Of a stretch of 64,000 bases of DNA, positions 16,763 to 25,885 are shown in pieces. The position numbers were made by a program, and so were the translations under genes. The first letter of the stretch is position 1. Each line of letters begins with the position of its first letter. Below the pieces are notes generated by a model. The model was not told where the DNA came from. It ran no database searches and saw only the letters and a list, made by a program, of their open reading frames with translations. Source of the stretch: Caulobacter sp. (GTDB lineage: Bacteria; Pseudomonadota; Alphaproteobacteria; Caulobacterales; Caulobacteraceae); NCBI GenBank assembly GCA_029866155.1, contig JARWZW010000068.1, positions 1-64,000 of the forward strand, in the 5' to 3' direction.

Positions 16763-17617
16763 ATGTCGCCCGGCTACCGACTTCGTTTGCCAGTCCTGGC
16801 CGGTCGCAGGGGGAACCGCGCCCTTGGTGACCGACGGATCTTCGCCATCGGCGACATCCACGGCTGCGACGATCTCCTGTCCGCCCTCCTGACCGAGATC
16901 ACGTCCGCAACCGCAGCGGACGCCAAGGGCCCCCTACTCATCTTTCTCGGCGACTATGTGGACCGGGGGCCGGATTCCCGAAATGTCATCGAAAGGCTGA
17001 ACAGTCTTGCAGCTCGAGGGATCAGCGCTCGCTTTCTCTGCGGCAATCATGAGGAGGTGTTGCTGCGCTTCCTCGAACGCCCGGAGTCTGCAGGGGACTG
17101 GCTGGAGTTTGGAGGGCGGTCGACCCTGTTGTCCTATGGCGTGCACCCGCCGGACGATGTCCTGCATAGCCAAGCATGGCAGGACGTCCGGATGGCGTTG
17201 CTGACTGCACTTCCGGATAGCCATCTGCGCTTCCTGCGCAGCCTTGAGGACAGTATCGATCTCGGAGACTTTCTGTTCGTCCATGCGGGGGTGGATCCAT
17301 CCAGGCCCCTCGAACAACAAAAGTCTCACGACCTCAGATGGATGCGGGAACCCTTCCTGTCAGATCCTCGCCAACTGACCCGGATGATTGTTCATGGGCA
17401 TAGCCCGACCCTGAAGCCTCATTTCGATCGGCGACGCATCGGTATCGACACCTGGGCCTACCACTCCGGCATCCTGACTGCTGTCGAACTGTTCGGAACA
17501 CGAGTTCGATTCCTTCAGGCTCGACGCCAGGGCGAAGAGATCAGGTCCACCTGGATGGATACGAAAGGAAATTCGCAGGAAGTTCATAGTTCCGGGTCGG
17601 TTCTGCCACAACCGTGA
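16763..17617 (+). CDS. PPP-family serine/threonine protein phosphatase-like metallophosphoesterase
   Basis: All three PPP signatures are present in order in this 284-residue protein: GDIHG near residue 31, GDYVDRG near residue 68 and GNHEE near residue 96. Later metal ligands sit in FVHAGVDP and VHGHSP. Bacterial members dephosphorylate Ser/Thr/Tyr phosphoproteins or diadenosine polyphosphates (ApaH relatives). The protein is cytoplasmic, with no signal. It stands alone upstream of the UDP-glucose dehydrogenase gene, separated by about 130 bases. A role in regulating polysaccharide export is possible from location only. Confidence 0.85.
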   Translation: MSPGYRLRLPVLAGRRGNRALGDRRIFAIGDIHGCDDLLSALLTEITSATAADAKGPLLIFLGDYVDRGPDSRNVIERLNSLAARGISARFLCGNHEEVLLRFLERPESAGDWLEFGGRSTLLSYGVHPPDDVLHSQAWQDVRMALLTALPDSHLRFLRSLEDSIDLGDFLFVHAGVDPSRPLEQQKSHDLRWMREPFLSDPRQLTRMIVHGHSPTLKPHFDRRRIGIDTWAYHSGILTAVELFGTRVRFLQARRQGEEIRSTWMDTKGNSQEVHSSGSVLPQP

Positions 17618-17746
17618 TCAAAATCGTATGCAGGCCGAACTGCGATCAGGGGGAGAACAAATGCTGCCCCGAGGAGGCGCGGCAGGACTGGTTTTTATTC
17701 CTAGGGCCCGCTAGTGCCTCTTGCGACCAAAGTGTGAGGATTACAA

Positions 17747-19051
17747 ATGCGCGTAGCGATGATCGGCACCGGATATGTGGGACTTGTGTCAGGGGCCTGT
17801 TTTGCCGATTTCGGCCATACGGTCTGCTGTATCGACAAGGATGCTGGCAAGATCGAGCGGCTTTGGAACGGCGAGATGCCCATCTACGAGCCGGGACTTG
17901 ATGGCCTCGTCGCCCAGAACGTCCGGGAAGACCGCCTGACCTTTGCGGTGGACGCTGCAGAAGCCGTCCGCAGCGCCGACGCTGTTTTCATCGCTGTTGG
18001 AACCCCATCCCGCCGCGGAGACGGCCACGCCGACCTGTCCTACGTCTATGCCGCCGCCGAAGAGATCGCCATGCTCATGGATGGTTTCACCGTCGTGGTC
18101 ACCAAGTCGACGGTTCCTGTCGGCACAGGCGATGAAATCGAGCGCATCATCCGCGCTAAACGTCCCGACGCCGATTTTGCCGTGGTTTCCAACCCGGAGT
18201 TCCTCCGCGAAGGCGCCGCCATCAACGACTTCAAGCGTCCCGATCGCGTTGTGGTGGGCACCGAGGACGAACGCGCCCGGGAAGTGATGCGGGAACTGTA
18301 CCGTCCGCTCAATCTGAATGAGACGCCGATCGTCTTCACGGGCCGCCGCACCAGCGAACTGATCAAGTATGCGGCCAACGCCTTCCTCGCGATGAAGATC
18401 ACCTTCATCAACGAGATCGCTGACCTTTGTGAGGCCGTGGGCGCTGACGTCCAGCAGGTCGCAAAGGGGATCGGCCTCGACAACCGCATCGGTTCCAAGT
18501 TCCTGCATGCTGGCCCCGGCTACGGCGGCAGCTGTTTTCCGAAAGACACGATCGCTCTTGTCCGGACGGCAGCCAGCGCAGGCGCCCCCATCGAACTTGT
18601 CGAGGCCACTGTCCGTGTCAATGACAAGCGCAAAAAGGCTATGGCCGGCAAGGTTGCCAAGGCCCTTGGAACCGAGGACCTTACCGGCAAGGTCGTGGGC
18701 GTACTGGGCCTGACGTTCAAGCCCAACACCGACGACATGCGCGACTCACCCAGCCTGGACATCATTCCTGCGCTCCAGGCCATGGGGGCGACCATCCAGG
18801 CCTTTGATCCCGAAGGCCATGAAGCGCGTCAGATGCTGACCGGCGTGGATTTCAAGGATGGCCCCTATGAAGCCATAGAAGGCGCCCATGCCTTGGTCAT
18901 TATCACCGAATGGGATCAGTTCCGCGCCCTCGACCTTGGGCGGATTAAAACCTTGATGCTATCCCCGATTGTTGTCGATCTACGAAACATCTACCGTTCC
19001 GAGGACATGAAGGCGCATGGACTGCAGTACAGCAGCATCGGTCGGGCCTAA
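17747..19051 (+). CDS. ugd: UDP-glucose 6-dehydrogenase
   Basis: At 434 residues this has the family's usual length. The NAD-binding motif GTGYVGLVSG is at residues 7-16, SNPEFLREG marks the substrate-binding region, and the catalytic cysteine is in GGSCFPKD (about C262). LGLTFKPNTDDMRDSPS marks the C-terminal domain. The enzyme oxidises UDP-glucose to UDP-glucuronate with two NAD+, feeding acidic sugars to the polysaccharide locus. The next gene, a glycosyltransferase, begins within 40 bases and is likely cotranscribed. Confidence 0.95.
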   Translation: MRVAMIGTGYVGLVSGACFADFGHTVCCIDKDAGKIERLWNGEMPIYEPGLDGLVAQNVREDRLTFAVDAAEAVRSADAVFIAVGTPSRRGDGHADLSYVYAAAEEIAMLMDGFTVVVTKSTVPVGTGDEIERIIRAKRPDADFAVVSNPEFLREGAAINDFKRPDRVVVGTEDERAREVMRELYRPLNLNETPIVFTGRRTSELIKYAANAFLAMKITFINEIADLCEAVGADVQQVAKGIGLDNRIGSKFLHAGPGYGGSCFPKDTIALVRTAASAGAPIELVEATVRVNDKRKKAMAGKVAKALGTEDLTGKVVGVLGLTFKPNTDDMRDSPSLDIIPALQAMGATIQAFDPEGHEARQMLTGVDFKDGPYEAIEGAHALVIITEWDQFRALDLGRIKTLMLSPIVVDLRNIYRSEDMKAHGLQYSSIGRA

Positions 19052-19069
19052 CAGACCGCTTCTGCGGGG

Positions 19070-20035
19070 TTGCGGGGGCTCGGCCCCGTGACCCCCCTGC
19101 CCCCCCTGGCCGCAAACGTCCGGCCAGAAGACAGCCTCGCCCTGGCGCCGGTCGCCCTGTTTGTTTATCGTCGCACCGACCTGCTCGATCAGGTTCTGGA
19201 CGCGCTCCAGGCCTGTCCGGAGTTTGAAACCTCGCCGGTCTTCGTCTTCTCGGATGGACCGAAAAGCCCGGCTGCCGAAGCGGACGTGAAGGCCGTCAGG
19301 AGACTTCTGCAACGCCGGCGCCGCACCAATATGCATATTCTTGAGGCGGCCTCGAACCAGGGACTGGCCAGTTCCATCATTGGCGGCGTCTCGCAACTGA
19401 CAGAGCGCTACGGCCGGGTGATTGTCCTGGAGGACGATCTGATCGTCACACCCTCCACCCTAACCTGGTTCAACGCCGCCCTTCGATCCTACGACAGCGA
19501 TGATCGGGTGATGCAGGTCTCCGGCTACATGTTCGACAGCCCCGCACTTCGCCGGCTCCACTCAGGCGTCCTCCTGCCGATGACAACCTCATGGGGCTGG
19601 GCAACCTGGAAGCGGGCCTGGGATCGGTTCGATCCGCAGGCCACCGGTTGGCAAGCCCTGTCAGCCCAGCCGGACTTGCGGCGGCGGTTCGACCTGGGGA
19701 ACTGCTACCCCTATTCGAAGATGCTGGAACGCCAGATGCGGGGCGAAATCGATAGCTGGGCTATCCGCTGGTACTGGTCTGTGTTTCAGGCGGAGGGCCT
19801 CTGCCTCTTTCCGCCCAGGTCTCATGTCAAAAACCTGGGCCAGGACGCCGCCGCCACCCATCCTGGCGCCCTGGCGTGGTTGCGCCGGTTCGCAAACCGG
19901 GCTCGTTCGCCTCTGCAGACCGGTGTCGCACCTTTTCCAACTGAGATGGCAGCAGACCTGACGGCGTTTCGCCAGGTGACCGCTGCGATTGACCGCTCTC
20001 CCGTGGCCCGATTGTTGCGGTTCCTGGGCTCCTGA
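19070..20035 (+). CDS. Glycosyltransferase (GT2/GNT-I-like)
   Basis: This is a 321-residue GT-A fold protein. VALFVYRRTD is the first strand, VFVFSDGPK the second, and VIVLEDDLIV holds the acidic metal site. PMTTSWGWATWKRAW follows, an aromatic-rich acceptor loop found in a group of bacterial sugar transferases, then SWAIRWYWSVF and a conserved NLG near the C-terminus. The start is uncertain: TTG at 19070 or GTG at 19088. It directly follows the UDP-glucose dehydrogenase, so a glucuronic or related acidic sugar donor is plausible. That donor assignment is inference. Confidence 0.78.
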   Translation: MRGLGPVTPLPPLAANVRPEDSLALAPVALFVYRRTDLLDQVLDALQACPEFETSPVFVFSDGPKSPAAEADVKAVRRLLQRRRRTNMHILEAASNQGLASSIIGGVSQLTERYGRVIVLEDDLIVTPSTLTWFNAALRSYDSDDRVMQVSGYMFDSPALRRLHSGVLLPMTTSWGWATWKRAWDRFDPQATGWQALSAQPDLRRRFDLGNCYPYSKMLERQMRGEIDSWAIRWYWSVFQAEGLCLFPPRSHVKNLGQDAAATHPGALAWLRRFANRARSPLQTGVAPFPTEMAADLTAFRQVTAAIDRSPVARLLRFLGS

Positions 20036-20095
20036 GCCTGTCGGCAGAGTCAGTCCTGGCCTCGTCGGGCCCGGCTTCGGCTCGCCAGGTCCGGC

Positions 20096-20629
20096 CTAGA
20101 CGATCTGCATCACCGTACCGTCCAGCGCCATGAGCCCGATCTCCACCTCCATATGGGGGTGCTTCGTCAGGATCGCTGAACGAAGGGCATAGAGTTGTCG
20201 GACATGGCTACGAAGCTCGGTTTCAGGATCCTTCACGGCCGCCTCGCCCAGGATCATCTTGTAGGCGCCGCAATCACGGTGATCGAGAATGATCACCCGG
20301 TGCACCTCATGCAGTTGAACCGCCAGTTCAATATGGGTCATGAACGCTTCATTCCAGTGAGGAAAGCGGTCATTGAGGGCGCCCAGAGACGCCCCGGCCA
20401 TGGCCATGTGATCGTACTTGTCCCGCAATCCCCGGGCGTCCATGTAGCTCGTGACTTCATTGGCCAGCCTGAAGTCCATGCAGGTCAGCAAAAGCGCCTC
20501 GCAATGTCCGCCCGCCCGGGCCGGTGTCACGGGCATGGTCGCCGCCAGCCCCGCGACAGCAGCTCCAGCAAAGACAGCCCGCCGCGACAATGTCGGCCAC
20601 TGACTGAGGCCGTTGCATCCACATTCCAC
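20096..20629 (-). CDS. Exported beta-carbonic-anhydrase-like protein
   Basis: A twin-arginine type leader (LSRRAVFAGAAVAGLA) precedes a roughly 130-residue domain with LLTCMDFRL (the C-x-D-x-R dyad) and IILDHRDCGAY (H-x-x-C). These together give the zinc ligands and Asp/Arg pair of beta carbonic anhydrases. The domain is shorter than classical enzymes, so catalysis is probable but not certain. I prefer the GTG at 20629, because a G-rich ribosome site (GGGGGG) lies 8 bases upstream; a TTG at 20644 is the alternative. It diverges from aminopeptidase P. Confidence 0.72.
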   Translation of the reverse strand: MECGCNGLSQWPTLSRRAVFAGAAVAGLAATMPVTPARAGGHCEALLLTCMDFRLANEVTSYMDARGLRDKYDHMAMAGASLGALNDRFPHWNEAFMTHIELAVQLHEVHRVIILDHRDCGAYKMILGEAAVKDPETELRSHVRQLYALRSAILTKHPHMEVEIGLMALDGTVMQIV

Positions 20630-20749
20630 TGTTGGTCCCCCCAAACAAGGATGGGGACACCGTAGGGCCTCAGCGTTAGCAAGACCTTAGCTGAGGATGA
20701 CGCCCAACAAACGCTTGGCTTGATCCATCTCGCAGGCCTAAATCTGCCC

Positions 20750-22558
20750 ATGCGCCAGAAATTCGACGAAACCACAGACCCTTCCTTCGGCCAGCGGCAC
20801 GTTCCGCTCATTCGCCAGGCCATGGCCGCCCAGGGCCTGGACGGGCTGCTCGTGCCCCACGAGGACGAACATCAGAATGAATACCTGCCGGCCGCCAATG
20901 ACCGGCTGGCCTGGGCGACCGGATTTACAGGCTCGGCCGGCGCTGCAGTGATCATGAAGGACAGGGCCGCTGTCTTCGTGGACGGACGCTACACCCTTCA
21001 GGTCCGCGAGCAGGTAGACCAATCCCTTTTCGAGATCCGCGATCTCGTCGAGGGCGGCGTCCCGGCCTATCTCGAAACCGCCTCTGGCGCCGTCATCGGC
21101 TATGATCCCCGTTTGCATAGCCCAGACGCCCTTGCCGCGCTCAGTCGGGCCGCCATCAAGGCCGGCGCCACCCTCAAACCGGTTGATCCCAATCCCCTGG
21201 ATACCGCCTGGGGCGCAGCGCGCCCTGAACAGCCCAAGGCTCCGGTTGTGCCCCAGACTCTCGTCCATACCGGAGAGGACTCCACCGGCAAGCGCAGCAG
21301 GATCGGTGAGGCCCTGAAGGCCATGGGGGCTGATGCCTCCGTTATCACCGCCCCGGCCTCGATTGCCTGGCTCTTCAATGTCAGGGGTGGCGATGTGATC
21401 CGCACGCCCCTGCCGCTTAGCCAGGCGATTCTGCGAGCGGACGGAAGCGCGCGGCTGTTTCTGGACCCGGAAAAAATTACCGAGGACCTGCCTGCCTGGC
21501 TGGGCAACCAGGTGTCCCTGGAACCCCCCTCCGCCCTGGAAGCTGCTCTCGACGGTCTCAAGGGCTCCACAGTCCTGATTGACCCCGGTCAATCCTCGGC
21601 CTGGTATTTTGATCGTCTGTCCACAGCCGGCGCCACGGTCCTCCGTGGCATGGATCCCTGCACCCTGCCCAGGGCCTGCAAAAACGAGGTCGAGATCACT
21701 GGGACGCGCAACGCCCACCGTCGGGACGGCGCCGCCCTGTCCCGCTTCCTTCATTGGCTCGCCACTGAAGGACAGATCAATCCGCCTGACGAAAAGGAAG
21801 CGGTCGCCAAGCTTGAAGGCTTCCGGGAAGCAACGGGCAGTCTTCAGGACCTGTCATTCGACACGATCGGGGCCGCCAATGGGCATGGGGCCCTGCCGCA
21901 TTATCACCCCAGCGAGCGCTCCAACGAGCGGGCCCGGCCTGGCTCGCTCCTGCTGATCGACAGCGGCGGTCAGTATCTGGACGGCACCACCGATGTCACC
22001 CGAACTGTCGCCATCGGAGAGCCCAGCGAGGAGATGCGCCGTCGCAACACCCTGGTGCTGAAAGGCCATCTGGCTCTTGCCCGCCTGAGGTTTCCGGCCG
22101 GTACCACAGGCTCGGCGATCGACGCCTTCGCCCGAGCCGCACTCTGGGCTGCCGGGCTGGACTACGACCATGGCACGGGTCACGGGGTTGGCGTCTATCT
22201 GGGCGTCCATGAAGGCCCCCACCGCATCGCCAAGGCGCCGAACACCATAGCCCTTCAGACTGGCATGATCGTCTCCAACGAACCTGGCTACTACAAGAGC
22301 GGCGAGTACGGCATTCGGATCGAGAACCTCGAGGTGGTCATGCCGGCGGAGCCAGTTCCCGGTGGCGAGCGCCCGATGCACCGGTTCGAAGCCCTGACCC
22401 TCGCACCGATCGACCGGAGGCTGGTGGTGGTCGAGATGCTCAATGTGGAAGAACGGGCGCAGTTCGACGCCTATCACGCGAGGGTCCTGCGAGAGATCGC
22501 GCCCTTGGTCGAGCCCATGGTGGCCGATTGGCTGACAAAGGCCTGCGCGCCGCTCTGA
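20750..22558 (+). CDS. pepP: Xaa-Pro aminopeptidase (aminopeptidase P, M24B)
   Basis: This is a roughly 600-residue three-domain aminopeptidase P of the long type. The N-terminal creatinase-like domains begin near DGLLVPHEDEHQNEYL. The C-terminal pita-bread domain has the metal ligands in LLIDSGGQYLDGTTDVTRT (two Asp), HGTGHGVGVYLGVHEGP (His), NEPGYYKSGEYGIRIENL (Glu) and a final Glu. It removes N-terminal residues preceding proline in the cytoplasm. The ATG at 20750 is preferred to the in-frame TTG at 20720. A bidirectional hairpin terminator follows. Confidence 0.9.
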   Translation: MRQKFDETTDPSFGQRHVPLIRQAMAAQGLDGLLVPHEDEHQNEYLPAANDRLAWATGFTGSAGAAVIMKDRAAVFVDGRYTLQVREQVDQSLFEIRDLVEGGVPAYLETASGAVIGYDPRLHSPDALAALSRAAIKAGATLKPVDPNPLDTAWGAARPEQPKAPVVPQTLVHTGEDSTGKRSRIGEALKAMGADASVITAPASIAWLFNVRGGDVIRTPLPLSQAILRADGSARLFLDPEKITEDLPAWLGNQVSLEPPSALEAALDGLKGSTVLIDPGQSSAWYFDRLSTAGATVLRGMDPCTLPRACKNEVEITGTRNAHRRDGAALSRFLHWLATEGQINPPDEKEAVAKLEGFREATGSLQDLSFDTIGAANGHGALPHYHPSERSNERARPGSLLLIDSGGQYLDGTTDVTRTVAIGEPSEEMRRRNTLVLKGHLALARLRFPAGTTGSAIDAFARAALWAAGLDYDHGTGHGVGVYLGVHEGPHRIAKAPNTIALQTGMIVSNEPGYYKSGEYGIRIENLEVVMPAEPVPGGERPMHRFEALTLAPIDRRLVVVEMLNVEERAQFDAYHARVLREIAPLVEPMVADWLTKACAPL

Positions 22559-22597
22559 CCACGACGCGGCGCCGGCCATCCTAGGCGAGCCCATGAA

Positions 22598-22630
22598 AAA
22601 AGGCCCGGCGCCAAAAGCGCCGGGCCTTTT
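22598..22630. terminator. Bidirectional rho-independent terminator
   Basis: A perfect 14-bp stem (AAAAGGCCCGGCGC with its complement) encloses a five-base loop (CAAAA) and ends in TTTT in both directions. It lies between the convergent aminopeptidase P and acyl-CoA dehydrogenase genes, so it can stop transcription from either side. Confidence 0.88.
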
Positions 22631-22651
22631 GACTGTCCCGATCCTTTTGGA

Positions 22652-23797
22652 TCAGGCGGCCTTGCCGAAGCTCAGGGTTTCGTAGCGACGCAGGTGATGA
22701 TCGACGGAGCCGAACAGGCCCTCGATCATGGTGGCGCGCTTGAAGTAATGGCCGACCGCCAGTTCGTTGGTCATGCCCATGCCGCCATGGATCTGGATGG
22801 CGTTCTGGCCGACAAACTTGCAGGCCTTGCCGATCTGAACCTTGGCCGCAGACACGGCCTTTGCGCGCTCGACATCGGATTCGTCCAGCTTCAGGGTCGC
22901 CATATAGGTCATGGACACCGACTGTTCGACGTTCATGAACATGTCGACCATGCGGTGTTGCAGCACCTGGAAATTGGCGATCGCCGTGCCGAACTGTTTG
23001 CGCTGACGGGCATAGTCCAGGGTAGTCTCATGCATTCTACGCATGGCGCCGACGGCTTCGGCGCAGGTGGCCGAAATGGCCTCGTCCAGCACCTTTTCGA
23101 CCAGGGGAAGGCCCGCGCCTTCGCCACCGATCAGCGCGTCTGCCGGAACCGAGACGTTCTCGAAATAGACTTCCGAGGCGCGCTGGCCGTCAACCGTCGG
23201 ATAATCACGGGTCACGATGCCCTTGGAGGCCTTGTCGACCAGGAACACGGAAACCCCGCCAGCGTCACGCTGGGCGCCGCCGGTGCGGGCAGTGACGATG
23301 AGATGGGTGGCCCATGGAGCCCCGACCACGACCGCCTTGTGGCCATTCAGAACGTAGCCCGCGCCGTCCTTCTTGGCGGTGGTCTTGATATCAGACCAGG
23401 TGTAGCGGGCTTGGGGTTCGGCATAGGCAAAAGCGATCACGGCCTTGCCTTCAATGATCTGGCCGATGACATCGGCTGCGCCGGCATAGCCGGAATGTTT
23501 CAGGAAGCCGCCGCCGATCACCACTGTGCCGAGATAGGGCTCGACCACCAGGGCCTTGCCGAACTCCTCCATGACAATCATGTTTTCGATGGCGCCGCCG
23601 CCCAGACCACCATGGTCTTCGGCGAACGGGGCCCCCAGGATTCCCAGTTCATTGGCGAACGCACCCCAGTTGGCGGCGCTCCAGCCGGACTCGGAGTTTA
23701 TCAGCTTCTGACGGCTGTCGAAATTGTAGCGATCCTGCAGAAAGCTCGCGACCGTGTCGCGGAGCATCGACTGCTCTTCGCTGAAATTGAAATCCAT
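22652..23797 (-). CDS. Acyl-CoA dehydrogenase (pimeloyl-CoA dehydrogenase small-subunit-like)
   Basis: This 381-residue flavoprotein fits the acyl-CoA dehydrogenase fold: an N-terminal helical domain (MDFNFSEEQSMLRDTV), GILGAPFAEDHGGLGGG, a middle beta domain, and a C-terminal helical domain with ARQRKQFG and QIHGGMGMTNEL. The usual catalytic Glu region is not canonical, as in PimD-type small subunits. The ATG at 23797 has GGAG at a good distance; a longer frame to 23938 is rejected. It is the second gene of a pair with the dehydrogenase at 23974, about 180 bases apart, and the two probably act as a heteromeric dehydrogenase on dicarboxylyl- or long-chain acyl-CoA. Confidence 0.85.
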   Translation of the reverse strand: MDFNFSEEQSMLRDTVASFLQDRYNFDSRQKLINSESGWSAANWGAFANELGILGAPFAEDHGGLGGGAIENMIVMEEFGKALVVEPYLGTVVIGGGFLKHSGYAGAADVIGQIIEGKAVIAFAYAEPQARYTWSDIKTTAKKDGAGYVLNGHKAVVVGAPWATHLIVTARTGGAQRDAGGVSVFLVDKASKGIVTRDYPTVDGQRASEVYFENVSVPADALIGGEGAGLPLVEKVLDEAISATCAEAVGAMRRMHETTLDYARQRKQFGTAIANFQVLQHRMVDMFMNVEQSVSMTYMATLKLDESDVERAKAVSAAKVQIGKACKFVGQNAIQIHGGMGMTNELAVGHYFKRATMIEGLFGSVDHHLRRYETLSFGKAA

Positions 23798-23973
23798 CCT
23801 GGAAGCTCCGTCCTTATGGTTTGGCCCTGCCTCTGATGGCGGGGTTGGTATTCTAAAATTCGCAGGGTCAGGCGATGCCCGACCTGACCCCGATTGGCAA
23901 TGCTCTGTCGCAAGGTTGACACCCCTGACCCGCCGCAAACCGCAGCAGGCCAGGAAGTTGTCCCAAGGCGATC

Positions 23974-25188
23974 CTAGAGACCCAGCACCATCTTGGCGAT
24001 GATATTGCGCTGGATCTCGTTTGACCCGCCATAGATCGAGGTCTTGCGGGTGTTGAAGTAGTTGGGCGAGGTGCGATGGGCCGAATCCGGGCCGATGGGA
24101 TGCATGTTGTCGCCATCCGCCGGGAAGCCCCGGAAATAGGGCGCGCCGTAATGGCCGGCGGCCTCGAGGGCAAGTTCGGTAATCCGTTGCTGGATTTCCG
24201 TTCCCTTGATCTTCAGGAGCGAGGATTCCGGCCCAGGTCCCTTTCCGGCGCTTTCGGACGCCAGAACACGCAGTTCAGTATATTCAAGGGCGGTCAGGTC
24301 GATCTCCAGTTCCGCGACCTTGCGCTTGAAATCGGCGTCTTTCAGCAGGTTCGCGCCGTCGTCGCTATACTCGGCCGACGCCATCTCGCGGATCCGCTCG
24401 ACACCACGCTTCGAGCGGGCGACGCCAGCGATGCCGGACCGTTCATGGGCCAGCAGGAACTTGGCGCAGGTCCAGCCCTTGTTCTCTTCAAACACGCGGT
24501 TCTCAACGGGAACCTTGACGTACTCGAGCCAGACTTCGTTGACTTCATGCCCACCATCGATGGTGATGATCGGGCGCACGGTGATGCCGGGCGTCTTCAT
24601 GTCGATCAGCAGGAAGGAGATGCCCTCCTGGATCTTGGCGGTCGGGTCGGTGCGGACGAGAAAGAACCCCCAGTCAGCGTGTTGGGCCAGGGTGGTCCAG
24701 GTCTTCTGACCGTTGACCAGGTAATAGTCCTTGCCGTCATCGCCTGTGAAGCGCTCGGCCTTGGTCTTGAGGCTGGCCAGGTCGGAGCCGGCGCCCGGCT
24801 CGCTATAGCCCTGGCACCACCATTCCTCGCCGTTGTAGATTTTCGGAAGGTAGCGTTCCTTCTGCTCCTTGGTGCCGAAGGTGTAGATCACCGGGGCAAC
24901 CATGGCGACGCCGAAGGGCAGAACTGCAATGGCGTCAGCCCGGGCCATTTCTTCGGAGAAAAGGTACTTTTGGGTGGAGGTCCACTCACAGCCGCCCCAC
25001 TCCTTGGGCCAGGACGGCGCAACCCAGCCCTTCTTGGCCAGAATCCTGTGCCAGGTCAGGAAGTCTTCCTTGGCCATTTCGTCGCCTTCGTCGACCTTGG
25101 CCCGCAGCTCGGCGGGATAGTTTGCGGAGACAAAGGCGCGAACCTCATCACGGAAGGCGAGGTCTTCAGGCGAAAAATCCAGATTCAT
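23974..25188 (-). CDS. Acyl-CoA dehydrogenase (pimeloyl-CoA dehydrogenase large-subunit-like)
   Basis: This 404-residue acyl-CoA dehydrogenase has the FAD-binding CQGYSEPGAGSDLA and NGQKTWTT segments, and an active-site region around SIYGGSNEIQRNIIAKMVLGL at the extreme C-terminus. It starts MNLDFSPEDLAFRDEVRAFV. The family makes trans-2-enoyl-CoA during beta-oxidation and passes electrons to ETF. Together with the downstream dehydrogenase it matches the PimC/PimD pairing known from alphaproteobacteria. The actual chain length and specificity cannot be read from the sequence. Confidence 0.87.
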   Translation of the reverse strand: MNLDFSPEDLAFRDEVRAFVSANYPAELRAKVDEGDEMAKEDFLTWHRILAKKGWVAPSWPKEWGGCEWTSTQKYLFSEEMARADAIAVLPFGVAMVAPVIYTFGTKEQKERYLPKIYNGEEWWCQGYSEPGAGSDLASLKTKAERFTGDDGKDYYLVNGQKTWTTLAQHADWGFFLVRTDPTAKIQEGISFLLIDMKTPGITVRPIITIDGGHEVNEVWLEYVKVPVENRVFEENKGWTCAKFLLAHERSGIAGVARSKRGVERIREMASAEYSDDGANLLKDADFKRKVAELEIDLTALEYTELRVLASESAGKGPGPESSLLKIKGTEIQQRITELALEAAGHYGAPYFRGFPADGDNMHPIGPDSAHRTSPNYFNTRKTSIYGGSNEIQRNIIAKMVLGL

Positions 25189-25307
25189 CAGAGGCTCCCG
25201 GCGCGGCCCTCAACGGACCATTTTTGTTGAGCGTAATAATAGGGCTCGCTCGCCGATTTGCAAAGATGACGCTTGCGTCAACGTCAATTTGACCGATCCG
25301 GATGGCC

Positions 25308-25343
25308 AAAAAAATAGCGCTCCGTCCTGGGGAGACAGAGCGC
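25308..25343 (-). terminator. Rho-independent terminator of the small secreted protein gene
   Basis: Read on the minus strand, a near-perfect stem (GCGCTCTGTC paired with GACGGAGCGC, one mismatch) with a CCCCAG-type loop is followed by TATTTTTTT. It lies 40 bases beyond the stop of the gene at 25384-25716 and upstream of the dehydrogenase operon, insulating the two. Confidence 0.75.
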
Positions 25344-25383
25344 CAAGGCTGTTGGGTGCTCGGGTGCAGACGCAGCGAAAATC

Positions 25384-25716
25384 CTAGCCAGCAAAGACCT
25401 GGCAGGCGCCGCTCCGCTCGGCGATCAGTTCGGCCTTGCGGGCCTCATCGGCCCGGTTGGCCTCGGACAGGGCCTTGTCCTGGGCAGTCATGGCCTTCTC
25501 GACGATGAAGTCAGCGCGGCCGCGCTTGTTGGCCTTGATCGCGGCGTCAAAGCCGGCTGTCTCGACCGCGCCCAGCGCCGGAGATTTTGCCAGGCCCTTG
25601 CAGCGGGCAAGCTTCACGAACTGCGCGTCCGACAGGCGGTCGACCGGTTGAGCGTTGGCCGCCGAAACAACAGCGACGGACATCAGGGCAACAGTGGCAA
25701 TCAGCAGGGTTTTCAT
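25384..25716 (-). CDS. Small secreted protein of unknown function
   Basis: This 110-residue protein has a clear signal peptide (MKTLLIATVALMSVAVVSAANAQ, cleavage after ANA). The mature part is helical and charged, with two cysteines, one in LARCKGLA and one in SGACQVFAG, that could form a disulfide. Its sequence resembles the small helical periplasmic proteins common in Caulobacterales, but no family is recognised. The ATG at 25716 is used because the signal starts there. A terminator follows, and an AT-rich region precedes it. Confidence 0.75.
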   Translation of the reverse strand: MKTLLIATVALMSVAVVSAANAQPVDRLSDAQFVKLARCKGLAKSPALGAVETAGFDAAIKANKRGRADFIVEKAMTAQDKALSEANRADEARKAELIAERSGACQVFAG

Positions 25717-25751
25717 GGGGCCTCTCCGGGGGAAGAAATTCGACAAGCCAT

Positions 25752-25860
25752 CAATGCTGAAACAGTGCTGTATTCGCAAATTACAATTAGGATATAATAT
25801 CAGTATTACGCGGATTTAATTCATAACAATTCTGTAATACTAAAATGCTGACTGTCACAA
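25752..25860. promoter_or_regulatory. AT-rich divergent promoter region
   Basis: This stretch is far richer in A+T than the surrounding DNA and lies between a small secreted protein gene (minus) and a thioesterase-fold gene (plus). It contains the inverted heptamers GTATTAC and GTAATAC around 25813-25843, and several TATAAT-like hexamers. No specific regulator is assigned. Confidence 0.4.
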
Positions 25861-25885
25861 CGCCTGCAGCCCCCCCCTTGCCACA

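Noticed and set aside
20668-20696. CCTCAGC/GCTGAGG inverted repeat with TTAG-N7-TTAG inside
   Set aside because: Both halves deviate from the CtrA consensus, and the hairpin has no T-run; not strong enough to call.
22694-23836. 380-codon plus-strand frame opposite the acyl-CoA dehydrogenase
   Set aside because: Antisense of a conserved dehydrogenase; composition typical of a mirror frame in high-GC DNA.
24076-25230. 384-codon plus-strand frame opposite the second acyl-CoA dehydrogenase
   Set aside because: Same reason; no recognisable domain.
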